Shown here: in pieces, positions 16,334-25,015 of the stretch
Layout of the letters: each line of letters starts with the position of its first letter
Position numbering within the stretch: position 1 is the stretch's first letter
Assembly: GCF_018614135.1 (NCBI RefSeq)
Contig: NZ_JAGGOW010000052.1
Coordinates: 1-40,521 of the forward strand
Reading direction: 5' to 3'
Length of the DNA: 40,521 nt
DNA from: Streptomyces sp. ISL-66
GTDB lineage: Bacteria; Actinomycetota; Actinomycetes; Streptomycetales; Streptomycetaceae
The notes under the pieces: generated by a model
What the model saw: the letters and a program-made list of their open reading frames with translations, nothing else
Databases searched by the model: none
What the model was told of the DNA's origin: nothing
Translations under genes and position numbers: made by a program

Positions 16334-16969
16334 CTAGGCGTTCGGGACCGTCTCGTAACGCGCGGTGCCCTCTTCCATCTGCCGCAGCGCGTCCTTGCGG
16401 TCGCGCTTCGAGAGCCGGTCGATGTACAGGTAGCCGTACAGGTGGTCGGTCTCGTGCTGCAGGCAGCGCGCGAAGTAGCCGGTGCCGCGCACCTTGATCG
16501 GGTTGCCCTGCGCGTCCTGACCGGTGACCTCCGCGTAGTCCGGGCGGGCCAGCGAGGCGTAGGCGGTCGGGACCGACAGGCAGCCCTCGTTCGAGTCGTC
16601 CAGGACGCGCGCGGCGGCCGGCAGCTCGACGAACTTCGGGTTGATCACGACGCCCGTGTGGCGGTTGCCGTCGTCGTCCGGGCAGTCGTAGACGAAGACC
16701 TTGGCGTCGACGCCGATCTGGTTCGCGGCCAGGCCCACGCCCTCGGCGGCCTTCTGGCTGGCGAACATGTCATCGATCAGCTGTGCCAGCTCGTCGCCGA
16801 ACTCGGTGACGTCCTTGCACTCCCGGTGCAGGACCGGGTTGCCGACCACCGTGATCGGGCGGGCCGTACCGCGCTCGCGGTGGGCGAGCTCGCGCGCCTC
16901 ACAGTCCTCGGTGTCCACGACGTATCCGTCGTTCACGACCTCGACAACGTCGTTCTCCTGCTGCGCCAT
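16334..16969 (-). CDS. def: Peptide deformylase
   Basis: A 211-residue metalloenzyme removing the formyl group from new proteins. All three motifs are present: [10 protein letters not shown] (residues 77-86), EGCLSVP (128-134, metal ligand Cys130) and QHETDHLYG (171-179, ligands His172 and His176, catalytic Glu173). About 35 extra N-terminal residues precede the core, rich in acidic residues. The ATG at 16969 was chosen as the start of continuous coding bias. It converges on the upstream membrane protein gene and shares its terminator. Streptomyces genomes usually hold several def copies, so it need not be the only one. Confidence 0.95.
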   Translation of the reverse strand: MAQQENDVVEVVNDGYVVDTEDCEARELAHRERGTARPITVVGNPVLHRECKDVTEFGDELAQLIDDMFASQKAAEGVGLAANQIGVDAKVFVYDCPDDDGNRHTGVVINPKFVELPAAARVLDDSNEGCLSVPTAYASLARPDYAEVTGQDAQGNPIKVRGTGYFARCLQHETDHLYGYLYIDRLSKRDRKDALRQMEEGTARYETVPNA

Positions 16970-17070
16970 GTCCGCCGTACGCCTTCCGTAAGTCCCGGTC
17001 CCCGGTCCGCCAAGCACCGGTCCGCCAAGCACCAAGTCACTGATGTGCCGGTACAGCCTACGGCCCCCGG

Positions 17071-18066
17071 TCAGCAGACTTCTTCGAGATCCCGCCACTC
17101 CCGGGTATCCGGGCTGTCCGCGACCCATCCGTCGAGCAGTCCGCGCACCAGCCCGGCCGGCGCCGCGATCCCGCACTCGCGCTCGGGCACCCACAGGGAC
17201 CCGGACCCCGTCGTACGGTGCCCCAGCGGGCCGGGGTGCCCGGGTTCGCTGTGGTCGTGCGGGTCCAGGTGCTCGCCGTCGCCCTCGCCGCTCGGCATCG
17301 CGCTCTCCGAGCAGGTGCGGCACAGCAGCCGCACCGACGAGGACCAGTCCTCGGCGGCGAAGCCCGCATCGGAGGCCAGCTGCTCCAGGGCGTTGCGGTC
17401 GGCCTCGGTGGCCGCTTCCAGCAGGACCACCCAGGTGGGCACCGGGGACGGCGCCCACAGCTCGATCTCGTCGAAGACGGGGTAGGAGGGCCCGGCCGCG
17501 GTGACGCGCTCGCCGTGCGGGACCCCGTCGTGCAGGACCACCTCGCCCCAGCGCCGCCCCGAGGAGGGCAGCGGGATCGACAGGACCTCCATGCGGGCCG
17601 GGTCCAGCCGGCGGCCCCAGACCACCTCGGCCTCGCCCTCGGGCGACAGCCGTACGGCCGCGCTGCCGAGCTCCATGCCCACCGGCTCCCCGCCGCCGCC
17701 CACGCCGTGCTGGTCCCCGGGCACCTTCAGCCCGTACGCCTGCCAGGCGCGGCGGGCCAGCGGCCAGTCCTGCAGGGCGGTCGCGGCGATGCCGACGTTC
17801 CACCAGTCCGGGGCGCCGGTCTCCCGGTCGAGCAGGGCCACCGCGCGCAGCCCGGCGGCCCGCGCCTGCTCCCAGTCATGGCGGAACTTGTGCAGCAGGG
17901 CCAGGTTGAACCAGGACTCGGACAGCCAGGGCTCCAGGTCCGCGGCTCTGGTCAGGAGCGCGCCCGCGTCCTCGTACCGACCGTCGCCGATCAGCGTGAA
18001 CGCGCGGTCGGTGGCCTGCCGCCACGAAGCGGAGGGCCTGTGCCGTACCTTCCCGAAGATCCTCAC
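17071..18066 (-). CDS. Tetratricopeptide-repeat protein
   Basis: A 331-residue protein. The N-terminal third has TPR-type helices ([59 protein letters not shown]). The remainder is a mixed domain with a CRTCSE motif and an Asp/His-rich loop, perhaps metal-binding; I do not recognise it. I chose the GTG at 18066 (peptide [11 protein letters not shown]). An in-frame ATG at 18189, three bases after the upstream stop, would add 41 residues, but that stretch has many A/T third positions and looks non-coding. It probably acts in the cytoplasm in a protein complex; the specific role is unknown. Confidence 0.75.
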   Translation of the reverse strand: MRIFGKVRHRPSASWRQATDRAFTLIGDGRYEDAGALLTRAADLEPWLSESWFNLALLHKFRHDWEQARAAGLRAVALLDRETGAPDWWNVGIAATALQDWPLARRAWQAYGLKVPGDQHGVGGGGEPVGMELGSAAVRLSPEGEAEVVWGRRLDPARMEVLSIPLPSSGRRWGEVVLHDGVPHGERVTAAGPSYPVFDEIELWAPSPVPTWVVLLEAATEADRNALEQLASDAGFAAEDWSSSVRLLCRTCSESAMPSGEGDGEHLDPHDHSEPGHPGPLGHRTTGSGSLWVPERECGIAAPAGLVRGLLDGWVADSPDTREWRDLEEVC

Positions 18067-18192
18067 GATTCCCGCCTGCCGGTCCGACGATGCAACGGTG
18101 CGGCCTTGCGGACGCTCACTGACACTCTTGCTGGGGACACCCTTACTGGCATCCAACCATGCCCACTCGGACGGCCGCTCATTACCCATGGG

Positions 18193-19452
18193 TTACCCAG
18201 GCGGGACGGGTACGACTCTGACACGTCCACCCCGGGCGAGCACCCTGGCCAGACACTCCACCACTTCCGGCTGGTAGTCGTGTCCGGTTCCCAGGCGGAG
18301 CCGCTCCAGGGCCGCCAGTGAGCCGCCCGGGTGACGCGCCGCGCCGAGGAGGTCGTCGTACGCGTTGACCGTGCGCACGATCCGGGCGGCGACGGGCTGC
18401 TCCCGGTACGGGTCGGCCTGCAGCTCCACCACCACCGCGACCTCGGCGGGGACCCCGGTCTGCCGGGCCACCTCCCCGCCCAGCCCGGCGATCCGGCGGG
18501 CCTCGGCGGCGGGCAGCTCGGCGGTGGCCCCGTCCGGGACCGGGTCGACGAGGGAGAGCTGCCCGATGTCGTGCATGAGGGCGGCGTACTCCAGCACCGT
18601 GAGCTCCCGCTCCGAGAGGCCGAGCTCCCGTCCGACGGCGCAGCTGAGGGCGGCGACCCGGCGGGAGTGGCCGGGCCGGGTGTAGCCGGCGATCTCGGTG
18701 GCGCGGGCCAGGGAGGTGATGGTCTGGCGGTAGGTGGTGCGGATCGCGGTGATCCGGTGGAAGGACATCTGGGTGAGCAGCAGCGGCACGCTGAAGACGG
18801 GCACCGCCCACAGGCCCGCGACGGCGACCCCGAGGGCCATGACCACCCCGGTGGCACAGATCGCCGAGCCGACGCCCAGCTGCGCGCGCAGCTCGTCGCG
18901 CAGCAGCGGGCCGAAGGGCCAGCCGGTACGGGCCCCGGAGAGGACGGCGGCGAGCACGGCGTCGCAGAGGGCGGTGAGGCCGAGCAGGAAGACCAGGAAC
19001 AGCACGAGGTACGGACCCTGCCCGACCCGGTCCTCCAGCCGGCCGGAGTTGTAGAGCGGCTGGAAGCAGACGGCGGCGAAGGTGACGGTGAGCACCCGGC
19101 GGGCGAGGTGGTCGAGGGCGGGGCCGCGGCCCCGGGCGATGTGCGGGACGATCCCGACGAGCGCGGCCGCGACGACGACGGCGACGATCTGCAGGACCTC
19201 GTGGTGGGTGGGCTGCCCGGCGTTCTGCCCGAGCAGGGCGTACGCGAGCGCTCCGGCGGAACCGAGCGGCGCGGGCTGCTGCCGGGCGGCGTCGCCGCGG
19301 TCGCGGCGGGCGAGCTCGCCGACGGTGATCAGGGTGCCGAAGGAGAGGGCGATGCCCGGCTCGACGAGGCCGTTCCACAGGGTGTGCCCGAGCGCGGCCA
19401 CGGTCAGCATCCCGGCGGCCCCCCGCACGACCCCGACGGCCCACGCCCTCAC
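18193..19452 (-). CDS. Membrane HD-domain protein, degenerate HD-GYP paralogue
   Basis: A 419-residue protein. Residues 1-230 hold about six to seven hydrophobic segments; residues 250-419 hold an HD domain. HSRRV (262-266) and the metal pair HDIGQ (His294, Asp295) are kept, but the HHE...GYP block of active HD-GYP enzymes is absent: the matching region reads VVVELQADPYREQP. It is therefore probably not a normal cyclic-di-GMP phosphodiesterase and may sense or regulate. The GTG at 19452 overlaps the stop of the complete HD-GYP gene (GTGA), so the two are made together. The stop is TAA, less common here. Confidence 0.82.
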   Translation of the reverse strand: MRAWAVGVVRGAAGMLTVAALGHTLWNGLVEPGIALSFGTLITVGELARRDRGDAARQQPAPLGSAGALAYALLGQNAGQPTHHEVLQIVAVVVAAALVGIVPHIARGRGPALDHLARRVLTVTFAAVCFQPLYNSGRLEDRVGQGPYLVLFLVFLLGLTALCDAVLAAVLSGARTGWPFGPLLRDELRAQLGVGSAICATGVVMALGVAVAGLWAVPVFSVPLLLTQMSFHRITAIRTTYRQTITSLARATEIAGYTRPGHSRRVAALSCAVGRELGLSERELTVLEYAALMHDIGQLSLVDPVPDGATAELPAAEARRIAGLGGEVARQTGVPAEVAVVVELQADPYREQPVAARIVRTVNAYDDLLGAARHPGGSLAALERLRLGTGHDYQPEVVECLARVLARGGRVRVVPVPPG

Positions 19453-21092
19453 GCGGGCGCTCCCGCCGAGGGGGCGGAAGCAGGGCCCTCGGCTGCGCCG
19501 CCGCCGGCGCCCGCCGCACCCCTGTCCTGCTGGCCCCCGTCCCCGCCGGTCTGGGCGGGGAGCCCCGCGAGCACCGGGCCGGTCCGATCCCCGTCCGCGG
19601 CCGGGGACGGCGCCGCGTTGGCGGACGGCGCGGTGGGAGCGGACGGGGCTGCGGCGGGAGCGGTGGCCGCCGGCGCCGCGGCGGGAGCGGCGGCCGCCGC
19701 CGGGGCGCCCGGGCCCGTACCTCCCGAGGAGATCACCTGGAGGTCCTCGTCCGAGGTCACCACCGGGTGCCAGCCCTGCCGCCCGATCGCGTCGACCAGC
19801 GCCCGCACCATGTCCGGGTCGAACTGCGCACCCGCGCACCGTTCGAGTTCGGCCAGGGCGACCGTGACCGGCCGGGCCCTGCTGTACGACCTGGTCGACG
19901 TCATCGCGTCGAAGGCGTCGGCCACCGCCACCACCCGGGCCAGCACCGGGATCTGCTCCCCGGTCAGCCCGTACGGGTAGCCGGAGCCGTCCACCCGCTC
20001 GTGGTGGTGCAGGATCGCCGACCGGGCCTCGCCCAGGAAACCGATGCCGCGCACCATCTCGTGTCCGTACTCGGGGTGCAGTTCGATGATCCGGCGTTCC
20101 TCGGGACTCAGCGGTCCGTCCTTGCGCAGCAGCCGGGTGGGGACGCCCAGTTTGCCGACGTCGTGCAGGATCCCCGCGATGCGCACGACTTCGAGGCGTT
20201 CCTCGCCCATGCCCAGCTCGCGGGCGATCATCGCGGAGGCCTGTCCGACCCGCTCGCTGTGGCCCCGCGTGTAGCGGTCCTTGATGTCGACGGCCTGGAC
20301 CAGCGCCCGGATGGTGGCCTGGTGGGCGGCGCGCTCGCGGTGGTACTGGGCGAAGACCCAGCAGGAGATGTACATCGGCAGCAGGACGAGCAGGGCGGCC
20401 GGAAGTCCGTACGGGCTGCGCCACATGACGGCCATCATCAGCCCGGCGAGACCGTGTACGCAGTGCGGGACGAGGGACCGGGTGAGCAGTCCGCGCCAGG
20501 CGGTCGCGGCGGGCCGGCGTTCCGCGGCGGCCAGGATGCCGCCGTCGAGGGCGGTGAGCACCAGGCAGAAGGCGACGGCCGCGGCGGCCGCGGGGAGCAT
20601 CACGTAGGGGAAGTCGGCGATCCAGGCGGCGGCGCCGTCCGCCCCCGGCGGACCCGTCCCGCCGAAGGAGCCCGTACCGGGCGCCCCGGGCCCGCCGAGC
20701 GCCCCGGGTCCGCCCAGGAGCCCGTAGATCTGTCCGGCGGCCCAGGCGGCTATCGACTGCTGGGCCGCGTGCCACGTCCGGCGTACCCAGGCGGGCCGTT
20801 GGACGACGGTTCCGGCGAGCCCGCCGGGCAGCGCGACGAGCGCGGCCGCGGCGGGCGGGAGCAAGAACACCGCGGCCAGCACCACGGGGAAGAAGGAGCC
20901 GAGCCCCTCGGGCACCCGGCGGCCCGTGAACGGGGAGACCTTGACGAGTTCGCAGCCGAGGTAGAGCACGGAGAGCAGGCCGACGGAGGGCCAGGGGGTC
21001 CCGGAATCGGTGAGGGCCGGGAATGCGCACGCCAGCGCGGCGAGGACGGCGCACAGGACGCAGGCGCGCGCCGCCGGCAGAAGTACCCGCAA
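19449..21092 (-). CDS. Membrane-anchored HD-GYP domain phosphodiesterase
   Basis: A 547-residue protein from the TTG at 21092, which follows GGGGGAGGAG at 8 bases; an ATG at 21194 without a good site is the alternative. Membrane segments occupy about residues 1-250, broken by a Gly/Pro-rich loop (about 127-152). The HD-GYP domain spans about 256-420: HSERV, HDVGK (310-314) and HHHERVDGSGYP (362-373) are all present, so cyclic-di-GMP hydrolysis is plausible. A disordered Ala/Pro-rich tail of about 105 residues follows. In Streptomyces, cyclic-di-GMP controls development through BldD. It forms a coupled pair with the degenerate paralogue downstream. Confidence 0.85.
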   Translation of the reverse strand: MRVLLPAARACVLCAVLAALACAFPALTDSGTPWPSVGLLSVLYLGCELVKVSPFTGRRVPEGLGSFFPVVLAAVFLLPPAAAALVALPGGLAGTVVQRPAWVRRTWHAAQQSIAAWAAGQIYGLLGGPGALGGPGAPGTGSFGGTGPPGADGAAAWIADFPYVMLPAAAAAVAFCLVLTALDGGILAAAERRPAATAWRGLLTRSLVPHCVHGLAGLMMAVMWRSPYGLPAALLVLLPMYISCWVFAQYHRERAAHQATIRALVQAVDIKDRYTRGHSERVGQASAMIARELGMGEERLEVVRIAGILHDVGKLGVPTRLLRKDGPLSPEERRIIELHPEYGHEMVRGIGFLGEARSAILHHHERVDGSGYPYGLTGEQIPVLARVVAVADAFDAMTSTRSYSRARPVTVALAELERCAGAQFDPDMVRALVDAIGRQGWHPVVTSDEDLQVISSGGTGPGAPAAAAAPAAAPAATAPAAAPSAPTAPSANAAPSPAADGDRTGPVLAGLPAQTGGDGGQQDRGAAGAGGGAAEGPASAPSAGAPA

Positions 21093-21243
21093 GGCGCTCT
21101 CCTCCCCCTGAGCCGTGCAAGCCAGGTCAGGTACCGAATCAAACCAGTACCGAAGGGGGAGAATAAGTGGGCCCGGGAGCGAGCTGGGCCACATTTCCGC
21201 ATTGCACCATGCGGACGCCCCCGGATTACCACCTTCGAGTGAA

Positions 21244-21258
21244 GGAAGTGCCTCTTCC
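21244..21258 (-). terminator. Weak hairpin after rsrA
   Basis: GGAAG (21244-21248) and CTTCC (21254-21258) with a 5-base loop, about 30 bases after the rsrA stop, followed by TTC on the minus strand. A short stem, so only a possible terminator. The rest of 21093-21287 shows no gene. Confidence 0.35.
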
Positions 21259-21287
21259 GGGGGCTCGGCCGGTGAACGCGGCTGATT

Positions 21288-21617
21288 TCAGCCCGCCGCG
21301 GACCCCGGCAGGGATTCGGCGCCGGCGGGTTCCACCGTGATGTCATGGTCCGGTACGGCCTGACCCGAACGGATCAGTTCGATCCGCCCCATGACCTTCG
21401 ACCGCAGATCGGTCGGCACGTCGTCCGAACCGCAGCAGCGTTTCACCAGCTTCTTCACGGCCTGCTCGAGACCGTACTTCTCCAGACAGGGATTGCACTC
21501 GCCGAAGTGGGTCTCGAACTTCGTGCAGTCGCTGTCGGGCATCTCGTGGTCCAGGAACTCATAAAGGTGGTCCAGGACCTCAGAGCACTCCGTCTCGTGC
21601 GGATCTCCGCAGCTCAT
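21288..21617 (-). CDS. rsrA: RsrA, redox-sensing ZAS anti-sigma factor of SigR
   Basis: A 109-residue zinc-binding anti-sigma factor that holds SigR inactive under reducing conditions. The zinc ligands match S. coelicolor RsrA by position: Cys11, His37, Cys41 and Cys44 (HFGECNPC). Non-essential Cys3, Cys31, Cys61 and Cys62 are also conserved. On disulfide stress, Cys11 bonds with Cys44 or Cys41, zinc is lost and SigR is released. The ATG at 21617 overlaps the sigR TGA by one base, giving coupled synthesis at a fixed ratio. Strong family and operon match. Confidence 0.97.
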   Translation of the reverse strand: MSCGDPHETECSEVLDHLYEFLDHEMPDSDCTKFETHFGECNPCLEKYGLEQAVKKLVKRCCGSDDVPTDLRSKVMGRIELIRSGQAVPDHDITVEPAGAESLPGSAAG

Positions 21618-22423
21618 CAGCCCGAGCCTTTCAGGTCGTTCGACTCTCCCGCGCCGGCGGGGACGAGCCCGCGCTCGCGGGCATAGTCCTCCAGCATTCC
21701 GCGGAGTTGACGGCGGCCACGGTGCAGTCGCGACATGACCGTACCGATGGGTGTACCCATGATGTCCGCGATCTCCTTGTACGCAAAGCCCTCTACGTCG
21801 GCAAGGTAGACCGCGATGCGGAACTCCTCCGGAATGGCCTGAAGCGCTTCCTTCACATCCGAATCGGGCAAGTGATCGAGCGCCTGCGACTCGGCCGAAC
21901 GCAGTCCGGTCGACATGTGCGACTCGGCGCGCGCCAGCTGCCAGTCCTCGATCTCCTCGGCCGCACTGCGCTGGGGTTCGCGCTGCTTCTTGCGGTAGGA
22001 GTTGATGAAGGTATTGGTCAGAATGCGGTACAGCCACGCCTTCAGGTTGGTGCCCTCGCGGAACTGGTGGAACGACGCGTATGCCTTCGCGTACGTCTCC
22101 TGGACCAGGTCCTCGGCGTCGGCCGGATTGCGCGTCATGCGCAGCGCGGCCGAGTACATCTGGTCGAGGTAGCCGAGGGCGTCCCTCTCGAAGCGCGCAT
22201 TGCGCTGCGGGGTCGTCTCCTCCGCATGGCCTTCGTCGGTCCCAGCGACAGGACCCACCTCCTCCGACTGCGTGGCGACTCCGAAAGCGGACCCGCTCGA
22301 ATCGGAGAATAGTCGACCATCCCGGTCCGCCGCCGCCCGGAGCTTTCCGCGCTTGGGGGCGGGCAGCACTGTCCAGTCCAGGTCAGCGGCCTGCGGACGG
22401 TTCTGGCTGATGACCTGGGTCAT
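21617..22423 (-). CDS. sigR: SigR, ECF sigma factor for thiol-oxidative stress (SigR' long form and SigR short form)
   Basis: An ECF sigma factor directing transcription of thioredoxin, mycothiol and protein-quality genes. The sigma-2 region includes [26 protein letters not shown] and the sigma-4 region [43 protein letters not shown]. There are two starts. The ATG at 22423 gives 268 residues. The GTG at 22258, preceded by GGAGGAG, gives 213 residues beginning GPVAGTDEG. The 55-residue difference equals the extension described for S. coelicolor SigR', the unstable isoform made from the stress-induced promoter. A consensus SigR promoter at 22471-22498 would produce the long message. The sequence between the starts has normal coding bias. 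It is followed without gap by rsrA. Confidence 0.96.
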   Translation of the reverse strand: MTQVISQNRPQAADLDWTVLPAPKRGKLRAAADRDGRLFSDSSGSAFGVATQSEEVGPVAGTDEGHAEETTPQRNARFERDALGYLDQMYSAALRMTRNPADAEDLVQETYAKAYASFHQFREGTNLKAWLYRILTNTFINSYRKKQREPQRSAAEEIEDWQLARAESHMSTGLRSAESQALDHLPDSDVKEALQAIPEEFRIAVYLADVEGFAYKEIADIMGTPIGTVMSRLHRGRRQLRGMLEDYARERGLVPAGAGESNDLKGSG

Positions 22424-22470
22424 GCGCTCGCTCTCCTCCGACGTCTTCCCGTACGTACCGACATCCGGCA

Positions 22471-22498
22471 CAACAGAAGGGCCGGGCGGCGCATTCCC
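22471..22498 (-). promoter_or_regulatory. SigR-dependent promoter (sigRp2) upstream of sigR
   Basis: On the minus strand GGGAAT (22493-22498) is followed after exactly 18 bases by GTTG (22471-22474), a full match to the SigR consensus GGAAT-N18-GTT. The start of transcription would be about 40 bases before the SigR' ATG. This gives the positive feedback loop known for SigR. Confidence 0.9.
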
Positions 22499-22524
22499 GC
22501 AAGGGGGGCGGTTTGCGGCCGGAC

Positions 22525-23184
22525 TCACACCGGGAGCCGCCCGAGCCACTCGGCCACCGCCCCGGTGATCACTTCCAGGGCCTCCTCCTGCGTCAGGTCC
22601 GCCTTCTTCGGGACGGCGAATCCGTGGTCCCCGTACGCCACTTCCACCAGCTCGTACGAGGCTCCGCGCGCGCCCCGCTCCGGGAACTCCTCCGGCCGCC
22701 CGAAGGGGTCGCGGCCGCCCTGAACCACGAGGGCGGGCCGGCCGGCCCCCAGTAGTTCCTCCGCCCGGGACTTCTCGGGGCGGCCCGGCGGGTGCAGCGG
22801 GAAGGCCAGCGCCAGCACCCCGGCCGCACCGAGCTCGGCGGCGGTCCGGCAGGCCACGCGGGCCCCGGCGCTGCGTCCCCCGGCGACGACCGGCCGTCCG
22901 GGTTGCGCGAGGGCGGGCCACAGGGCGCGCCAGCCCTCGTCCAGGACCTTGGGCGCGGCGGCGACCTTCTTCCCGGCGACCCGCCAGGGCTGCTCGACCA
23001 GGGCCACGGTGATCCCCAGGGCGGGCAGGGCCCCCGCGAGAGCCCGCAGGTCCCGGGCCTCGATCCCGCCGCCGGCGCCGTGGCCGAGGGCGAGCACCAG
23101 GCGGGCCTTGCCCGCGGGGGCCGGGTGCCAGGTGATGCGGGCCTCGCCCGCCGGGGTGTCGACGCTCTCGGTACGCGTGCTCAT
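22525..23184 (-). CDS. Alpha/beta-hydrolase (dienelactone-hydrolase-like / KANL3-Tex30 type)
   Basis: A 219-residue single-domain hydrolase. It has the early GHGAGGG oxyanion loop (about residues 35-41), the nucleophile elbow GGRSAGAR (Ser near residue 105), an Asp in QGGRDPFG near 165 and the catalytic His in YGDHGF near 190. This pattern fits the small serine hydrolases of the KANL3/Tex30 group, whose substrates are mostly unknown. The ATG at 23184 lies in a region of good coding bias. It is transcribed toward sigR; its stop lies 26 bases before the SigR promoter -35, so it may be partly co-transcribed with sigR from upstream. Confidence 0.85.
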   Translation of the reverse strand: MSTRTESVDTPAGEARITWHPAPAGKARLVLALGHGAGGGIEARDLRALAGALPALGITVALVEQPWRVAGKKVAAAPKVLDEGWRALWPALAQPGRPVVAGGRSAGARVACRTAAELGAAGVLALAFPLHPPGRPEKSRAEELLGAGRPALVVQGGRDPFGRPEEFPERGARGASYELVEVAYGDHGFAVPKKADLTQEEALEVITGAVAEWLGRLPV

Positions 23185-23254
23185 GCCCCGATCATGCCGG
23201 TCGGGGACGGCGCGGGCCGCCCGCGGCATGCGGCCCGCGGCCAACGGCCCCGCT

Positions 23255-23282
23255 GCACGCAGCACGCAGCACGCAGCACGCG
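23255..23282. repeat. Four tandem copies of a 7-base unit
   Basis: GCACGCA three times followed by GCACGCG, between the hydrolase start and the SRAP gene stop. Probably slippage-prone; too short for a CRISPR array. No function is suggested. Confidence 0.85.
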
Positions 23283-23354
23283 GAACTCAGCAAGCGCGGA
23301 GTGGACCGAACGCGAGCGGCCGGGATCGCGGGCGGCCGCAAGCTCCGCGGTCGG

Positions 23355-24170
23355 TCAAAAGAGCGTGCTCTCCTCCGGCGCGGCCAGTTCCTCCAGCAGC
23401 TCGGGGCCGTTGTTGCGCACGTTGCTGACGGCCGTGGACACCGGATAGGCGCGCATCAGTCCGCCGGGCGGCGGCGCCAGCAGGGCCTCCAGTTCGTCCG
23501 GGTCGGTCCGCGCCGGGTCCAGCCAGGCGTCCCACCGGTCCGGGGTGAGCATCAGCGGCATCCGGGGGTGGATGTCGGCGAGCGAGCGCGGCCCCTCGGC
23601 GGGGCTGACGCCGAGGGGCCCGGTCTCGGCCTCCGCGGTGATCACCGAGCAGGTCGCCCACCAGGCCAGCGGATGGTCGTCGGGGAGGGTCCGGTCGCGC
23701 CAGAACTCGTATATCCCGGCCATGGCGAAGACGGAGCCGTCGCCGGGGAGGACGAAGTAGGGCTGCTTGCGGGCCCGCTTCTTCTTGCCCTCGACCTCCA
23801 GCTGCCGCTCGTCGTGGGCGGTGACCCACTCGTAGTAGCCGTCCGCGGGGATGATGCAGCGGCGCAGTGCGAAAGGACGGCGGAAGGACGGCTTCTCCGC
23901 GATCGTCTCGGACCGGGCGTTGATCATCCGGGCCGCGCCCTGCGGGTTCTGGGCCCAGGACGGCACCAGTCCCCATTTCAGGACCCGCAGCTGGCGAACC
24001 GGACGCGGGCTCGGAGCGTCCTTCAGGGGGCGGTCGAGGACCACGTGGACCTCTTTGGTCGGGGCCACGTTCCAGTCGGCGGCCAGGGCCTCCTCCGGCT
24101 CCCACCGCTCCACCCCGAAGACCTCCACCAGATCCTCGGGCCGACGACTCGCTGCATACCTTCCGCACAT
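23355..24170 (-). CDS. SRAP-domain protein (YedK/HMCES), abasic-site DNA crosslinker
   Basis: A 271-residue protein. It begins MCGRY, so Cys2 becomes the N-terminal nucleophile after Met removal and bonds covalently with abasic sites in single-stranded DNA. Other conserved residues are Asn34 (DWNVAPT), Glu113 (ADGYYEW) and His200 (DIHPRMP). These proteins shield abasic sites at replication forks. The ATG at 24170 is fixed by the Cys2 requirement. It is divergent from the M50-like gene with 53 bases between starts, so the two may share promoter control. Confidence 0.93.
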   Translation of the reverse strand: MCGRYAASRRPEDLVEVFGVERWEPEEALAADWNVAPTKEVHVVLDRPLKDAPSPRPVRQLRVLKWGLVPSWAQNPQGAARMINARSETIAEKPSFRRPFALRRCIIPADGYYEWVTAHDERQLEVEGKKKRARKQPYFVLPGDGSVFAMAGIYEFWRDRTLPDDHPLAWWATCSVITAEAETGPLGVSPAEGPRSLADIHPRMPLMLTPDRWDAWLDPARTDPDELEALLAPPPGGLMRAYPVSTAVSNVRNNGPELLEELAAPEESTLF

Positions 24171-24223
24171 GGCTGCCACACTGCCATGGCATCCGACCAC
24201 GACCGCAAGGAGTCCGCCACCTC

Positions 24224-24937
24224 ATGGACAGCAGCACCACGGCCGGCCTGTGGGACCGGCTCACGGGCATACAGGCGGCGCCCGACCTGTGGCTGGTGAT
24301 CGCTACGGGCCTGGCGGCGCTGGCCACCGTGGGACCCCGACCGGTGTGGCGCCTGTCGCGCAACGCGATCACCATCGCGCACGAGGGCGGCCACGGGCTG
24401 CTGGCCCTGCTGACCGGCCGGCGCCTGGACGGGATACGGCTGCACTCGGACACCAGCGGGGTCACCGTCAGCCGGGGCAAGCCCACCGGCGTCGGGATGG
24501 TCCTGACCGCCGTCGCCGGGTACACGGCGCCCTCGCTGCTCGGCCTCGGCGGAGCGGCCCTGCTCTCCGCGCACCGGATCACGCTGCTGCTGTGGGCGGC
24601 GACCGCCCTGCTCCTGGCGATGCTGGTGATGATCCGCAACGCGTACGGACTGCTGACGGTGGTGCTGACGGGCGCCGCCTTCGTCCTGGTCTCCTGGCTG
24701 ACACCGGCCGACGTACAGGCGGTCTTCGCCTACGCGGTGGTGTGGTTCCTGCTGCTGGGCGGGGTCCGGCCGGTCTTCGAGCTGGGGGCGAAGCGCCGGC
24801 ACGGCGGAGCTCCGGACTCGGACGCGGACCAGCTGGGACGGCTCACCCACCTGCACCCGGTGGTGTGGCTGCTGCTCTTCCACGTGGTCGCGCTGTGCTC
24901 GCTCGTCGGCGGCGGACGCTGGCTGCTGGCGCTCTGA
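24224..24937 (+). CDS. M50-family-like integral membrane metalloprotease
   Basis: A 237-residue protein with about six membrane segments. The zinc motif HEGGH (His53, Glu54, His57) sits in the second segment, with ALLTGRRLDGIRL after it. This is the peptidase M50B-like arrangement found in many actinobacteria. A canonical NPDG motif for the third ligand is not seen; NAYG near residue 136 may correspond. It probably cleaves or binds a membrane substrate, unknown. The ATG at 24224 follows AAGGAG. A 78-base gap separates it from aroA. Confidence 0.85.
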   Translation: MDSSTTAGLWDRLTGIQAAPDLWLVIATGLAALATVGPRPVWRLSRNAITIAHEGGHGLLALLTGRRLDGIRLHSDTSGVTVSRGKPTGVGMVLTAVAGYTAPSLLGLGGAALLSAHRITLLLWAATALLLAMLVMIRNAYGLLTVVLTGAAFVLVSWLTPADVQAVFAYAVVWFLLLGGVRPVFELGAKRRHGGAPDSDADQLGRLTHLHPVVWLLLFHVVALCSLVGGGRWLLAL

Positions 24938-25015
24938 GCGCCCCGGGTCCGTCCGGCCGCCGAGACGAGCCCGCGATCAAGATCTGCGGTCGTGGGAAGC
25001 CACTAAAGTGGGGGC

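Noticed and set aside
18067..18189. N-terminal extension of the TPR protein to an ATG just after the upstream stop
   Set aside because: The stretch has many A/T third positions and no domain content, unlike the rest of the gene; it is better read as intergenic.
23255..23282. CRISPR-like repeats
   Set aside because: The unit is 7 bases in direct tandem without spacers; simple slippage explains it.
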